Below are positions 9,754 to 17,535 of a DNA stretch of 64,000 nucleotides, one piece after another (position 1 is the first letter of the stretch; every line of letters begins with the position of its first letter). Both the position numbers and the translations under genes were made by a program. This stretch comes from Modicisalibacter sp049808615 (GTDB lineage: Bacteria; Pseudomonadota; Gammaproteobacteria; Pseudomonadales; Halomonadaceae): NCBI RefSeq assembly GCF_049808615.1, contig NZ_JBNCAN010000011.1, positions 62,001 through 126,000 of the forward strand, given 5' to 3'. The notes under the pieces are model-generated. The model was given only the letters and a program-made list of their open reading frames with translations. It made no database searches and was not told where the DNA came from.

Positions 9754-11966
9754 GGGATCTATTCTCGGATCTGGACGACGACGCCACCACCAGTGACGCT
9801 CCAACCCCTTTCGACGACGTTCTGGGCAGCGTTGATACGTTGCTTACGCTCCTCGAACGCTGGGTGGAGCGCGGCTGGCTGCGCGCCCTGGATCGCGCGC
9901 TGGTGGTATTCCTCTATCGCGAGGTGTCGGACGCCTCGCCGCTGTTGCTGCTCGCCGCCGCCTTGGCCAGCCATCAGCTTGGCCGGGGGCATGTGTGCCT
10001 CGACCTGGGCATGACGCTTAAAGCCCCGGATCTGGCGCTCTCGCTGCCGCCGGAAGGCGACGACCTGAATGACCCGCCGCCGCTGCCAAGCCAGGTGCTT
10101 ACCGATGTGACCCTCGCGGGTTGGCGGGCCGCTCTGGATCATCCTGATTTGGTCAGTGGTGGCCGCGGCAGCACGCCCTTGGTGAAGTCCGAGACCGACG
10201 ACAATACCCGCCTGTATCTGCGTCGCTATTGGCAGTACGAGCAGGATATTCGCCAAGCGCTTGCCGCCCGCCTGGCGGCCACGGAGATTGATGCGCCCGC
10301 GATCGAACCGCTGCGCCATGCGCTCGAAGCGCTATTCAGCCCGGCGGACGGCAATGCGGCATCCCTCGACTGGCAGAAACTCGCCTGCGCCCTTGCCGCC
10401 CGTTCGCGCTTCGCGGTAATCACCGGCGGCCCCGGCACCGGCAAGACCACCACCGTGGTCAAGTTGCTGGCGTTGCTTCAAGCGCTGCAGCTAGGCCAAC
10501 CCGACAGTAGAGCGCTGCGTATTCGCCTCGCCGCACCCACTGGCAAAGCCGCCGCGCGTCTGAATGAATCCATCGCCAAACAGGTCGAGAACCTTTCGCT
10601 GGTCGAACTGGCCGGCATCGGTGACGGCATCGATCTCACCACCCTGCGCGAGGCGATTCCTACCGAGGTCACCACGCTGCATCGATTATTGGGTTCGCGG
10701 CCGGATACACGGCATTTCCGCCACCATGCCGACAATCCCCTGGCGCTGGACGTGCTGGTGATCGATGAAGCCTCCATGGTGGATATCGAAATGATGGCCA
10801 GCCTGCTCGCCGCCTTGCCGCCCCGCGCCCGATTGATTCTGCTGGGTGACAAGGACCAGCTTGCCTCCGTGGAAGCCGGCGCCGTGCTTGGCGACCTGTG
10901 CCAACGCGCGGAAGGCGCCCACTACACCCCGGTGACCGCTGCCCAGTTAAGTGACGCCACCGGCGATACGCTGCCCGAACGCTATATCGACACCGACGGC
11001 CAACCGCTGGACCAAGCCATCGCCATGCTGCGGGTGAGCCATCGTTTTGACGCCGCCAGCGGCATCGGCCAGCTTGCCCAGGCGGTGAATGCCCCGTTAG
11101 GCGACAACCTGCAACCCAAGGACAAGCGCCGGGCCGTGCGCCGGATATTCGATCAAGGGTTTGCGGACATTAGCCGACTGAAACTGGCCGACAGCGACGA
11201 CCCGGCGCTGGACCGGCTCGTGATCGACGGCAACCCGGCAGGCTTTCTCAATGAAGGGCGCGGGCGCCGATCCCGCAATAATGAGCTGCCACCGCCTACC
11301 GGCTACCGGCATTATCTTGAGGTGCTCGCCAAGAAACGCCCTTCCCACGGCGATTTGCTCGAGGCATCGGTCGACCGACAAAAAGAGACGTTTGATGACT
11401 GGGCCCGCGCCGTGCTCGACGCCCACGGTCGCTTTCAAGTGCTCTGTGCCCTGCGCAAAGGGCCCTGGGGTGTGGAAGGTTTGAACCAACGCATTGCCAG
11501 CATCCTCAAACGCCACAAGCTGATTCCTTTCGACTACGGCTGGTATATCGGCCGCCCGGTGCTCGTCACCCGCAACGACTACAGCCTCGGACTGATGAAC
11601 GGCGACATCGGCATCACCCTCGCCCTGCCCAACGCCCGAGAGCCCGAAAACCCCTGGCTGCCCCGGGTCGCCTTTCCCACAGGCGACGGCAGCGGTCGCA
11701 TCAAATGGGTACTGCCCAGCCGCCTGCAAGCGGTGGAAACCGTGTTCGCCATGACCGTGCACAAATCCCAGGGTTCGGAATTCACCCACACCGCCCTGGT
11801 ACTGCCGGATGCACCAAATCCGATTCTGACAAGGGAATTGGTTTATACGGGGATCACCCGGGCCAGGGACTGGTTTACCTTGGTGGAAAGCGGACGTGGG
11901 ATACTGGATGAAGCGGTGCTGCGGGAAGTGACGCGAGTGAGTGGGTTGGGAGTGTTGGGTAGTTGA
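9750..11966 (+). CDS. recD: RecBCD exonuclease V, alpha subunit RecD
   Basis: A 738-residue SF1B 5'-3' helicase with Walker A GGPGTGKTTT near residue 226, VLVIDEASMVD near 337, LLGDKDQLASVEAGAVLGD near 370, and at the end VHKSQGSEF (near 671) and YTGITRAR (near 700). It is longer than the E. coli protein (608), partly because of an N-terminal extension and an insert around 460-520. It completes the coupled recC-recB-recD operon. Its last 88 codons or so are repeated as diverged copies at 12921-13203 and 13924-14195, each following accessory genes. This first copy is the intact one. Confidence 0.96.
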   Translation: MRDLFSDLDDDATTSDAPTPFDDVLGSVDTLLTLLERWVERGWLRALDRALVVFLYREVSDASPLLLLAAALASHQLGRGHVCLDLGMTLKAPDLALSLPPEGDDLNDPPPLPSQVLTDVTLAGWRAALDHPDLVSGGRGSTPLVKSETDDNTRLYLRRYWQYEQDIRQALAARLAATEIDAPAIEPLRHALEALFSPADGNAASLDWQKLACALAARSRFAVITGGPGTGKTTTVVKLLALLQALQLGQPDSRALRIRLAAPTGKAAARLNESIAKQVENLSLVELAGIGDGIDLTTLREAIPTEVTTLHRLLGSRPDTRHFRHHADNPLALDVLVIDEASMVDIEMMASLLAALPPRARLILLGDKDQLASVEAGAVLGDLCQRAEGAHYTPVTAAQLSDATGDTLPERYIDTDGQPLDQAIAMLRVSHRFDAASGIGQLAQAVNAPLGDNLQPKDKRRAVRRIFDQGFADISRLKLADSDDPALDRLVIDGNPAGFLNEGRGRRSRNNELPPPTGYRHYLEVLAKKRPSHGDLLEASVDRQKETFDDWARAVLDAHGRFQVLCALRKGPWGVEGLNQRIASILKRHKLIPFDYGWYIGRPVLVTRNDYSLGLMNGDIGITLALPNAREPENPWLPRVAFPTGDGSGRIKWVLPSRLQAVETVFAMTVHKSQGSEFTHTALVLPDAPNPILTRELVYTGITRARDWFTLVESGRGILDEAVLREVTRVSGLGVLGS

Positions 11967-11996
11967 TGACGAATCGAAGCCGAGGCGACTCAAGTG

Positions 11997-12530
11997 ATGC
12001 AAACAGCACCCGCAATTAGAACCACACGACTTCTATTGCGCGCACCGATCATTGAAGATGCCGATGCCATTTTTGAGGAGTACGCGGCCGACCCAACGGT
12101 CACGCACTATCTGACCTGGCTTGCCCACGGATCCAAAGAGACGACAGCAAGTTTTTTGCGCGCGAAAATCCACGGTTCTCAAACCAGGAAAGATCTTTCC
12201 TGGGCGATCACGGCGCGAGACAGCGACAGAGTGATTGGCATGATCGACGCCCGCTTCCAAGGCCATAGGGTGGAAATCGGCTTCGTATTAGGTCAAAAGC
12301 ACTGGGGACAAGGCTATATGACAGAAGCCACCACGGCGCTTGCTGAGTGGTGCCTTGGCCAGCGTGGGATATTTCGTGTATGGGCAGTGTGCGACACTGA
12401 AAATACCGGCTCGGCACGGGTACTCGAAAAGTCCCATTTTCAGCGCGAAGGCCTGCTGCGGCGTTGGGCCATGCATCCCAACAAATCATCCCTACCTCAG
12501 GATGTTTACGTTTATGGGCGTGTGCGGTGA
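11997..12530 (+). CDS. GNAT family N-acetyltransferase (RimJ/RimL-like)
   Basis: A 177-residue protein of the acetyltransferase_3 type. It starts with IRTTRLLLRAP, as in RimJ-like enzymes, and carries the acetyl-CoA loop GQKHWGQGYMTEA near residue 103 and the DTENTGSARVLEKSHF region near 135. Relatives acetylate ribosomal protein N-termini or small amines; the substrate here is unknown. The ATG at 11997 directly follows a GTG, so the exact start is uncertain by one codon. It begins only 30 bp after the recD stop and is the first cargo gene between intact recD and the first broken recD copy. Confidence 0.82.
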   Translation: MQTAPAIRTTRLLLRAPIIEDADAIFEEYAADPTVTHYLTWLAHGSKETTASFLRAKIHGSQTRKDLSWAITARDSDRVIGMIDARFQGHRVEIGFVLGQKHWGQGYMTEATTALAEWCLGQRGIFRVWAVCDTENTGSARVLEKSHFQREGLLRRWAMHPNKSSLPQDVYVYGRVR

Positions 12531-12586
12531 GTAGCGGGTCACGATCCCAGGGCATGCGCTTAGGCAGATAGCGGAGGCAAACAAAA

Positions 12587-12874
12587 ATGAGTGACAGAGA
12601 TCTCGGTGCAGAGATTCTCAATGGGCTTGATGAAATCAATCAGTTCAAGAAAGGCAACCTGGCACTGCGAACTCACGAGCTTTCGGAACCATCACCACCA
12701 CAAGTCATTCGACTAAAGCTGAAAATGTCTCAATCGGTATTTGCCGGTCTCATGGGGGTGAGTGTTCGAACCCTTCAGGATTGGGAGCAGGGGCGTCGCG
12801 AGCCCCAAGGGCCCGCAGTGGCGCTCCTGCGCATCGCTGAACAGCATCCGGAAGTTTTTGATCAGCTGCACTGA
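12587..12874 (+). CDS. XRE-type antitoxin-like regulator (NadS family), orphan
   Basis: A 95-residue protein whose C-terminal half is a helix-turn-helix: IRLKLKMSQSVFAGLMGVSVRTLQDWEQGRREPQGPA (residues about 44-80). The N-terminal SDRDLGAEILNGLDEINQFKKG segment is typical of the NadS/HigA-like antitoxins that accompany RelE-type toxins. In that family the toxin gene lies directly upstream; here the upstream gene is a GNAT and no RelE-like frame is present, so it appears orphaned. A ribosome binding site (GGAGG) is at 12571-12575. Its partner could have been lost, or the protein could act as an anti-toxin against a chromosomal toxin elsewhere. Confidence 0.8.
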   Translation: MSDRDLGAEILNGLDEINQFKKGNLALRTHELSEPSPPQVIRLKLKMSQSVFAGLMGVSVRTLQDWEQGRREPQGPAVALLRIAEQHPEVFDQLH

Positions 12875-12920
12875 TACGTCAAGGTATGGCCAAATATTAT
12901 TGCTTCACGCTGACTTCTCC

Positions 12921-13203
12921 AGCAACGGCGGCGGGCGTATCAAATGGGTACTCCCCAGCCGCCTGCAAGCGGTGGAAACCGTATTCGCCATGACCGTGCA
13001 TAAATCCCACGGCTCAAGGTTCGGAATTCACCCAGACTGCCCTGGTGCTGCCGGACGCACCCAACCCAATCCTGACGAGGGAATTGATTTATACCGGGAT
13101 CACCCGGGCCAGGGACTGGTTTACCTTGGTGGAAAGCAGACGCGGGATACTGGATGAAGCGGTGCTGCGGGAGGTGGCAAGGGTGAGTGGGTTGGGGGCT
13201 TGA
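12921..13203 (+). pseudogene. Broken second copy of the recD 3' end
   Basis: From about 12921 the sequence matches recD 11684-11966 at roughly 90% identity by eye and ends at a matching stop (13201-13203). It covers the last 85-90 codons, including the segments around VHKSQGSEF and YTGITRAR. Seven extra bases (GGCTCAA, near 13011-13017) break the reading frame, and the last few codons are deleted. There is no recD upstream part. It marks the boundary between the GNAT/antitoxin cargo and the ParE/RHH pair. Confidence 0.9.
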
Positions 13204-13488
13204 CTACCAGACGTTAGGCGGAATCTGTCGAGTATGAAATACGCGAAGCACCTGAAGCTCTGAGCCCGCTACCCGGTAGGGCACAAGCAATGAATAGCGT
13301 GGAAGTAATAACTCTCGAGTACCGGGCACCCTGCCGGCGCGCCCCATCTCCGGTTGATCGGCAAGTAGGGAGACCGCTTGGTTGACTTCGGCCATCATCC
13401 GCCTAGCGGCAGCGGGATCATCCTCCGCGATCCAGTTCGCCATGTCATCAAGATTTCGCAACGCCTTGCGAAGCCACCTAACCCTCAC
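13204..13488 (-). CDS. Type II toxin of the RelE/ParE family
   Basis: A 94-residue protein with the compact RelE/ParE fold: MRVRWLRKALRNLDDMANWIAEDDPAAARR at the N-terminus, then GRAGRVPGTRELLLPRYSLLVPYRV (the usual R-E-L/Y-x-V-x-Y pattern) and a C-terminal LQVLRVFHTRQIPP. ParE toxins poison gyrase, while RelE toxins cleave mRNA on the ribosome; the sequence does not distinguish them with certainty. Its start overlaps the end of the RHH antitoxin gene by 11 bp, the usual coupled arrangement with the antitoxin first. Its stop codon abuts the broken recD copy. Confidence 0.88.
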   Translation of the reverse strand: MRVRWLRKALRNLDDMANWIAEDDPAAARRMMAEVNQAVSLLADQPEMGRAGRVPGTRELLLPRYSLLVPYRVAGSELQVLRVFHTRQIPPNVW

Positions 13489-13726
13489 GATCTAGCCACT
13501 TGCCGAACACATTCTCGACTTCGACATCATCAGCGAAATCACCGCTGTCGGCCTCTTCGATAGCCTTTCGAACCTCTCCGATCTGCCACGCCTCGCGCTC
13601 CAGATACTCGCCCAGCGCCACCTTGAGCAAGTAGGAGCGCGAACGGTGGGTCGCTTCGCAAAGCGTATCGAGGCGCCTTGCCTCGCTTTCCGAGACACGC
13701 AGCGATACAACGGTTTTACCGGACAT
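13478..13726 (-). CDS. Ribbon-helix-helix antitoxin of the RelE/ParE pair
   Basis: An 82-residue protein with an N-terminal ribbon-helix-helix: the strand KTVVSLRVSESEARRLDTLC, then helix two around RSRSYLLKVALGEYLE. The acidic C-terminal tail (EEADSGDFADDVEVENVF) would bind the toxin. Such antitoxins neutralise the partner and repress their own operon through the ribbon-helix-helix domain. The gene precedes and overlaps the toxin gene. The start at 13726 has the upstream sequence GGGAGTCATCC, a usable ribosome binding site. Confidence 0.87.
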   Translation of the reverse strand: MSGKTVVSLRVSESEARRLDTLCEATHRSRSYLLKVALGEYLEREAWQIGEVRKAIEEADSGDFADDVEVENVFGKWLDREG

Positions 13727-13923
13727 GGATGACTCCCAGGTTCATCTTCGCATTCAGCATATACAACGTATACAAAATCTACCAGTTTCAGCGTTACATT
13801 CGCCAGCCAGCAAGAACTCACCTAGGACAGACGACCGGTCATCTATCCGCCCCTGGAATCAGAAGCTTTTGGAAGCGTGCTCGCCTCTGGTCATGGTCGC
13901 CTCGTATCGGAACAGCCTCCACA

Positions 13924-14195
13924 TCAACTGGGTACTCCCCAGCCGCCTGTAAACGGTGGAAACCGTGTTTGCGATGACCGAACACAAATCCCAGGGCTTG
14001 GAACTCACCCACACAGCCTTGGTTCTATCGGACGCACCTAACCCGATCCTGACTAGAGAATTGGTCTGCACGGGGATTACCCGAGCCAAGGATTGGTTTA
14101 CATTAGTAGAAAGCGGTCGCGGAATACTGGATGAGGCGGTGTTGCGGGAAGTGACGCGGATGAGTGGGTTGGGGGTGTTGGGTGGCCAACCATGA
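13924..14195 (+). pseudogene. Broken third copy of the recD 3' end
   Basis: This stretch matches the last 88 codons or so of recD (from 11701), at lower identity than the second copy (about 85% by eye). An in-frame TAA near 13950 interrupts it, after which 79 codons remain open to the stop at 14193-14195, ending VLGGQP instead of VLGS. The alignment to recD starts at nearly the same point as that of the second copy. It bounds the ParE/RHH cargo on the right. The different divergence and different terminus argue against a simple recent duplication of the resident gene. Confidence 0.88.
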
Positions 14196-14273
14196 CTCAT
14201 GTGGACGCCCCGGCAAATACTGCTTACGCGTTTATCTGTGTTGAACTGTTAAGGTCAAAGGGTTACTGGAATC

Positions 14274-14615
14274 ATGGGGAAGCACCTTTCAATTTTTTGG
14301 GTTTTGCTACTCGTCGGCTTCAGCGTCAATGCATACGCAAGAGGTGGCGTTGGCGGTAGCCCGAGCGTGCTATTTGCAGTGGTGATCGTGTTTGGGATTG
14401 GTGGTCTTGGATTTTGGCTCCACGAAACCTATCCAAATCTATTTCCGACCATCGGCGGGCTCGTCATCCTTCTCGTCGTTAGCCAATTTCTGGCGGCGAT
14501 TCTTGTTGGTCTTGGGGTGGTCCCACAGGCTTATATCGCTCATGCAATGGTGATCATTGCATTGGCATTCGTTTTTGGGCCAATGGCTTGGTCGAGAATT
14601 AGAGGGAAGCCATGA
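14274..14615 (+). CDS. Small membrane protein of unknown function
   Basis: A 113-residue hydrophobic protein. Residues 1-23 look like a signal peptide or first membrane segment (LSIFWVLLLVGFSVNAYA followed by RGG). Three more hydrophobic stretches follow (about 30-48, 57-78 and 82-101), and the tail is basic (SRIRGKP). No family was recognised. The G+C content is lower than that of its neighbours, and it follows the third recD end, so it is probably part of the acquired stretch. An attC-like inverted repeat begins right after its stop. Confidence 0.6.
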   Translation: MGKHLSIFWVLLLVGFSVNAYARGGVGGSPSVLFAVVIVFGIGGLGFWLHETYPNLFPTIGGLVILLVVSQFLAAILVGLGVVPQAYIAHAMVIIALAFVFGPMAWSRIRGKP

Positions 14616-14618
14616 GCT

Positions 14619-14710
14619 ATCTTAACAGGGCCATTAAGTCTGTTCCGCGCCGATGGCCCTCCACCGGACGCCCTTGTCAGGGCGCCGCTTATGGCTGGCG
14701 TTATATGAAT
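14619..14710 (+). repeat. attC-like imperfect inverted repeat
   Basis: The arms TAACAGGGCCATTAAG (14623-14638) and CTTATGGCTGGCGTTA (14688-14703) pair imperfectly: TAAC, a bulge, GCCAT, one unpaired T, then AAG. An inner hairpin CGCCCT-TGTC-AGGGCG lies between them. The overall length (about 85-90 bases), the terminal GCGTTA and the unpaired bases recall integron attC sites. However, the right core reads GTTATAT rather than GTTRRRY, and no integrase gene is in the window. It could equally be a degenerate repeat or a terminator. Confidence 0.3.
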
Positions 14711-14896
14711 ACAGACTAAATATCTACTTATGGCCGAAAGCGGTAGTGAAGTGTCCACCAAGTGGCTGTGATCCAATGAGTTCAAGGAGCTATCATCGTT
14801 GAAATTTAAGGTGAGTGTATTTACACAATGCGACGATAACCGCTAAGACGAAAGTCGGCTGATCGCCGACCGTCGGACATGGATAAATCATCCCCA

Positions 14897-15511
14897 TCAA
14901 CCCACCCTCACCGACAGCGGCATCCACACATGCTCATAACCAATCGACAAGGAAACGCCCGCCAGCAATACCGCCATCGCGAGACTAAACCCCTTAAGGA
15001 TTCTTGGGTTCTCGATACGTTTACCAAGTAAGGCGCCGATCAGCGCATAGCTGCCGGGTGCCCCACTCGCCAATACCGCCAGGTCGAACGACCAGAGCAT
15101 CAAACTGACGCCGTGAATCCCCACCGCGGGAAACTGAATCGTGGCGACTGGCAATGTCGCGACAATGCCCTTGGGATTGCACAGCTGCATGATCAGGCCG
15201 TCGCGAAAGCGCATCAACCGCGGCGCTTGGCGCACGCCACCCAGATCGATGCTCGATCTAGCAATCTTGATGGCAAGATAAAAAATATAGCCGCATCCCA
15301 ATGCGGCAAGCACAACGAGCACATCGCCTTGCACCCAGGCGGCGCCGGCCCAGCCGAACAACAAGAACAGGATGAGCATGGCCAGCCCTACCCCGAGATA
15401 AAAACCGAATGAGGCTTTGGCCTGCCCATTCAGCCCCGCATTCAGGCCGAGCAGATTCACTGGCCCAGGCGAGTACATGACGCCTAGGGCATAGGCGAAG
15501 ATGGCTAGCAT
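14897..15511 (-). CDS. LysE/RhtB family exporter
   Basis: A 204-residue inner-membrane protein with about six hydrophobic segments. The N-terminal YALGVMYSPGPVNLLGLNAGLNG carries the SPGP motif of the LysE/RhtB family, which exports amino acids or related small molecules using the proton gradient. It lies 13 bp downstream of the AraC-type regulator on the same strand, so the two are probably one transcript, with the regulator controlling the exporter. The substrate is unknown. Confidence 0.85.
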   Translation of the reverse strand: MLAIFAYALGVMYSPGPVNLLGLNAGLNGQAKASFGFYLGVGLAMLILFLLFGWAGAAWVQGDVLVVLAALGCGYIFYLAIKIARSSIDLGGVRQAPRLMRFRDGLIMQLCNPKGIVATLPVATIQFPAVGIHGVSLMLWSFDLAVLASGAPGSYALIGALLGKRIENPRILKGFSLAMAVLLAGVSLSIGYEHVWMPLSVRVG

Positions 15512-15524
15512 GATGGAATCTCTG

Positions 15525-16361
15525 TTAATTAATGACGTTGCGCTGGTATTGGTAAGGCGTCATGCCATAGATGCGCTTGAAACGGCGATTGAAGTGGCTG
15601 AGATCGGCAAAGCCGTAGCGAAAGGCGACTTCATTGGGCAACGCACCACCGTCCAGCGCATGGCGCGCGGCATTAATGCGGCAATTGAGGACGTACTGGT
15701 GCGGCGTCATGGCGAACTGCTGTCGGAACAGGCGCAGGAAGTGGTATTTCGAGAGGTGGGCCGCCTGACTGAGATCGTCCAGGGACACATCCTCCTCCAG
15801 ATGCGCAAGGATGTAGTCCTTGGCGCGCCTTAGCAGTGCATCCGGACGGCTGACGCTGGCAGTGTTTGTTTGAAACCTGCCCTCGCGCTGCACGAGTCGA
15901 GTGGCGATTTGATGGAGGGCGTACTCCTGATCGATGCGGCTGCCAATCTGGTGCGTCACTAGCCGGGCCAGCTCCAGAATGGCGCCGCGTAGCGCATGGT
16001 CCTGGATCAGGGTATCGGCGCTTCTGAAATGGCTGGCGTCCTCACGCCCCACCGCATTGGCAAACGGCGCCTCAAGCTGAACCGGCGGCACGTAGACCAT
16101 CACGTACCCCAGCGTGCTGTCACCACCGGAGTGCCCATCGTGGACTTCTTCCGGGTTGAGCAGAACGACGTTGCCGGGGGTACTGCGGTGAAACTGGCCA
16201 CCGCTGAAGAAGTCCTGGCGGCCGGCGAGGGTGACGCCAAAGGCATATTCTTCATGGGCATGGCGGTCGTAGTGAAAATCATCCATCGCCGCATGCAGCA
16301 CCGTGACCTCGGACACATGCCGACTCTTCAAGAACCGAAACTGGCCAGGCGGCTTTGACAT
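15525..16361 (-). CDS. AraC family transcriptional regulator
   Basis: A 278-residue protein with an N-terminal cupin-like sensing domain (HYDRHAHEEYAFGVTLAGRQ near residue 30, then PGNVVLLNPEEVHDGH). The C-terminal AraC domain has two helix-turn-helix units: LDDLSQAAHLSKYHFLRLFRQQ near 200, and LPNEVAFRYGFADLSHFNRRFKRIYGMTPYQY near the end. It is followed closely by a LysE-type exporter gene, which it probably regulates. This arrangement is common for amino-acid exporters controlled by their substrate. Confidence 0.88.
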   Translation of the reverse strand: MSKPPGQFRFLKSRHVSEVTVLHAAMDDFHYDRHAHEEYAFGVTLAGRQDFFSGGQFHRSTPGNVVLLNPEEVHDGHSGGDSTLGYVMVYVPPVQLEAPFANAVGREDASHFRSADTLIQDHALRGAILELARLVTHQIGSRIDQEYALHQIATRLVQREGRFQTNTASVSRPDALLRRAKDYILAHLEEDVSLDDLSQAAHLSKYHFLRLFRQQFAMTPHQYVLNCRINAARHALDGGALPNEVAFRYGFADLSHFNRRFKRIYGMTPYQYQRNVIN

Positions 16362-16524
16362 GCCACACCTCCTGAACGCTGATTCATCTAGCGTAGAGTG
16401 GTCATCATACTGGCGGCTTGGACGTTATTGCTCAAAAAGCAAACTCATCAAAATGATGACTACATATTGTCAAATAGACGTGACCATCCTATGCTGGGCT
16501 ATCCATCTGCTTTAGGAGGCCCAC

Positions 16525-16950
16525 ATGAAGACTCAGGCTACCGGCATCGAGGGGGTCAGCGTTCCCGCCAAGGTGTTTACTGACCAGGCTGCCTATCTGG
16601 ATACCGTCTACAAGGGTATTTCCGGCGATGTCATCCGGCAGGCGATAAAGGCGATGGGCAACAATCGCGCGCTATTCCTGCGCCTGCTGGAGGTCGATTC
16701 CGCCAATCTCAGCCGGGTTTTCAAGAAGAAGCATTTGGGGCGCACCGATACCGAAGAGGTGCTCGATACCCTGCGAATCTATCGCGAGGCGGTACGCATC
16801 TTCGAGAGTCATGAAGTGGCCCGGGATTGGCTCAGCTCCCCTCTCCGGGCACTCTCGGACCGCGCGCCGGAGGAACTCTGCGATACCTTCGAGGGCCGCT
16901 CCCTGGTACGCGCCAAGCTGCGCAAGATCGAGCAGGGTGACTTTTCCTGA
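16525..16950 (+). CDS. Xre/MbcA/ParS-type antitoxin (DUF2384)
   Basis: A 141-residue antitoxin with an N-terminal helical region (AIKAMGNNRALFLRLLEVDSANLSRVFKKKHLG) that resembles a helix-turn-helix. The C-terminal DUF2384 toxin-binding part is around IFESHEVARDWLSSPLRALSDRAPEEL (residues about 92-118). A strong ribosome binding site (AGGAGG) lies just before the ATG. Its stop overlaps the start of the RES toxin gene (TGATG at 16948-16952). In this family the antitoxin covers the toxin active site and represses the operon. Confidence 0.9.
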   Translation: MKTQATGIEGVSVPAKVFTDQAAYLDTVYKGISGDVIRQAIKAMGNNRALFLRLLEVDSANLSRVFKKKHLGRTDTEEVLDTLRIYREAVRIFESHEVARDWLSSPLRALSDRAPEELCDTFEGRSLVRAKLRKIEQGDFS

Positions 16951-17432
16951 TGCATTTGTACCGGGTCGGCCCCAAGGCGTTTCTGGAAACCTTCAATGGC
17001 TTGGGTGGAAGCTACCAGTATGGGGGGCGCTGGAATGAAATCGGCTCACCGGTGATCTATTTCGCCAGCTCCCCCGCTATCGCTCTGCTAGAGATGGCCA
17101 ATTATCTGCACTCTCCCCGGCACGTACCGCCCAGCTACAGGATGGGCGTCTACGAGCTACCGGATACCGTCACCGTCGAGACGTTGCCTGCGGACTCTCT
17201 CCCCAAGGATTGGGACAATTTTCCCTACCCTGCTTCAACTCAGGCCATCGGTTCTGAGTGGTTGGCGTCCATGTCGGCGCTAGGCCTGTTGGTGCCGAGC
17301 TGCACGGTACCCATCGTCAAGGCAGGTGAAGGGATCATTGTCGTCAATCCTCGCCATCTGGATATCTCCAGGGTCACGCTGATCGATGCGACCGAAAAGC
17401 TCTACAGCAAACGCCTGTTCTCGGGAAAGTAA
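16950..17432 (+). CDS. RES domain toxin (NAD+-degrading type)
   Basis: A 160-residue RES-domain protein with the defining residues in place: GGRWNEIGSPVIYFASSPAIALLEM at residues 26-50, where Arg and Glu belong to the R-E-S triad. Characterised RES toxins of RES-Xre pairs break down NAD+ and are related to ADP-ribosyltransferases. Translation is coupled to the antitoxin by overlapping stop and start codons. The length is normal for the family and nothing suggests inactivation. Confidence 0.9.
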   Translation: MHLYRVGPKAFLETFNGLGGSYQYGGRWNEIGSPVIYFASSPAIALLEMANYLHSPRHVPPSYRMGVYELPDTVTVETLPADSLPKDWDNFPYPASTQAIGSEWLASMSALGLLVPSCTVPIVKAGEGIIVVNPRHLDISRVTLIDATEKLYSKRLFSGK

Positions 17433-17535
17433 GCAAATCAGATTCATGACCTTAGTGATCTCCACCCCGCTATGGATGTTCCTTGAATGATCGGTATGCT
17501 GGATCAACAGCACGGTGAATAGAGCGGACGAATTC

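Noticed and set aside
13213..13219. GTTAGGC, a perfect GTTRRRY integron core right after the second recD end
   Set aside because: It lies inside the C-terminal codons of the ParE-like toxin (PNVW and stop) and no attC-like palindrome precedes it, only recD sequence. Probably chance.
14246..14256. GTTAAGG before the small membrane protein gene, as a second attC end
   Set aside because: The last base does not fit GTTRRRY and the upstream sequence forms no palindrome.
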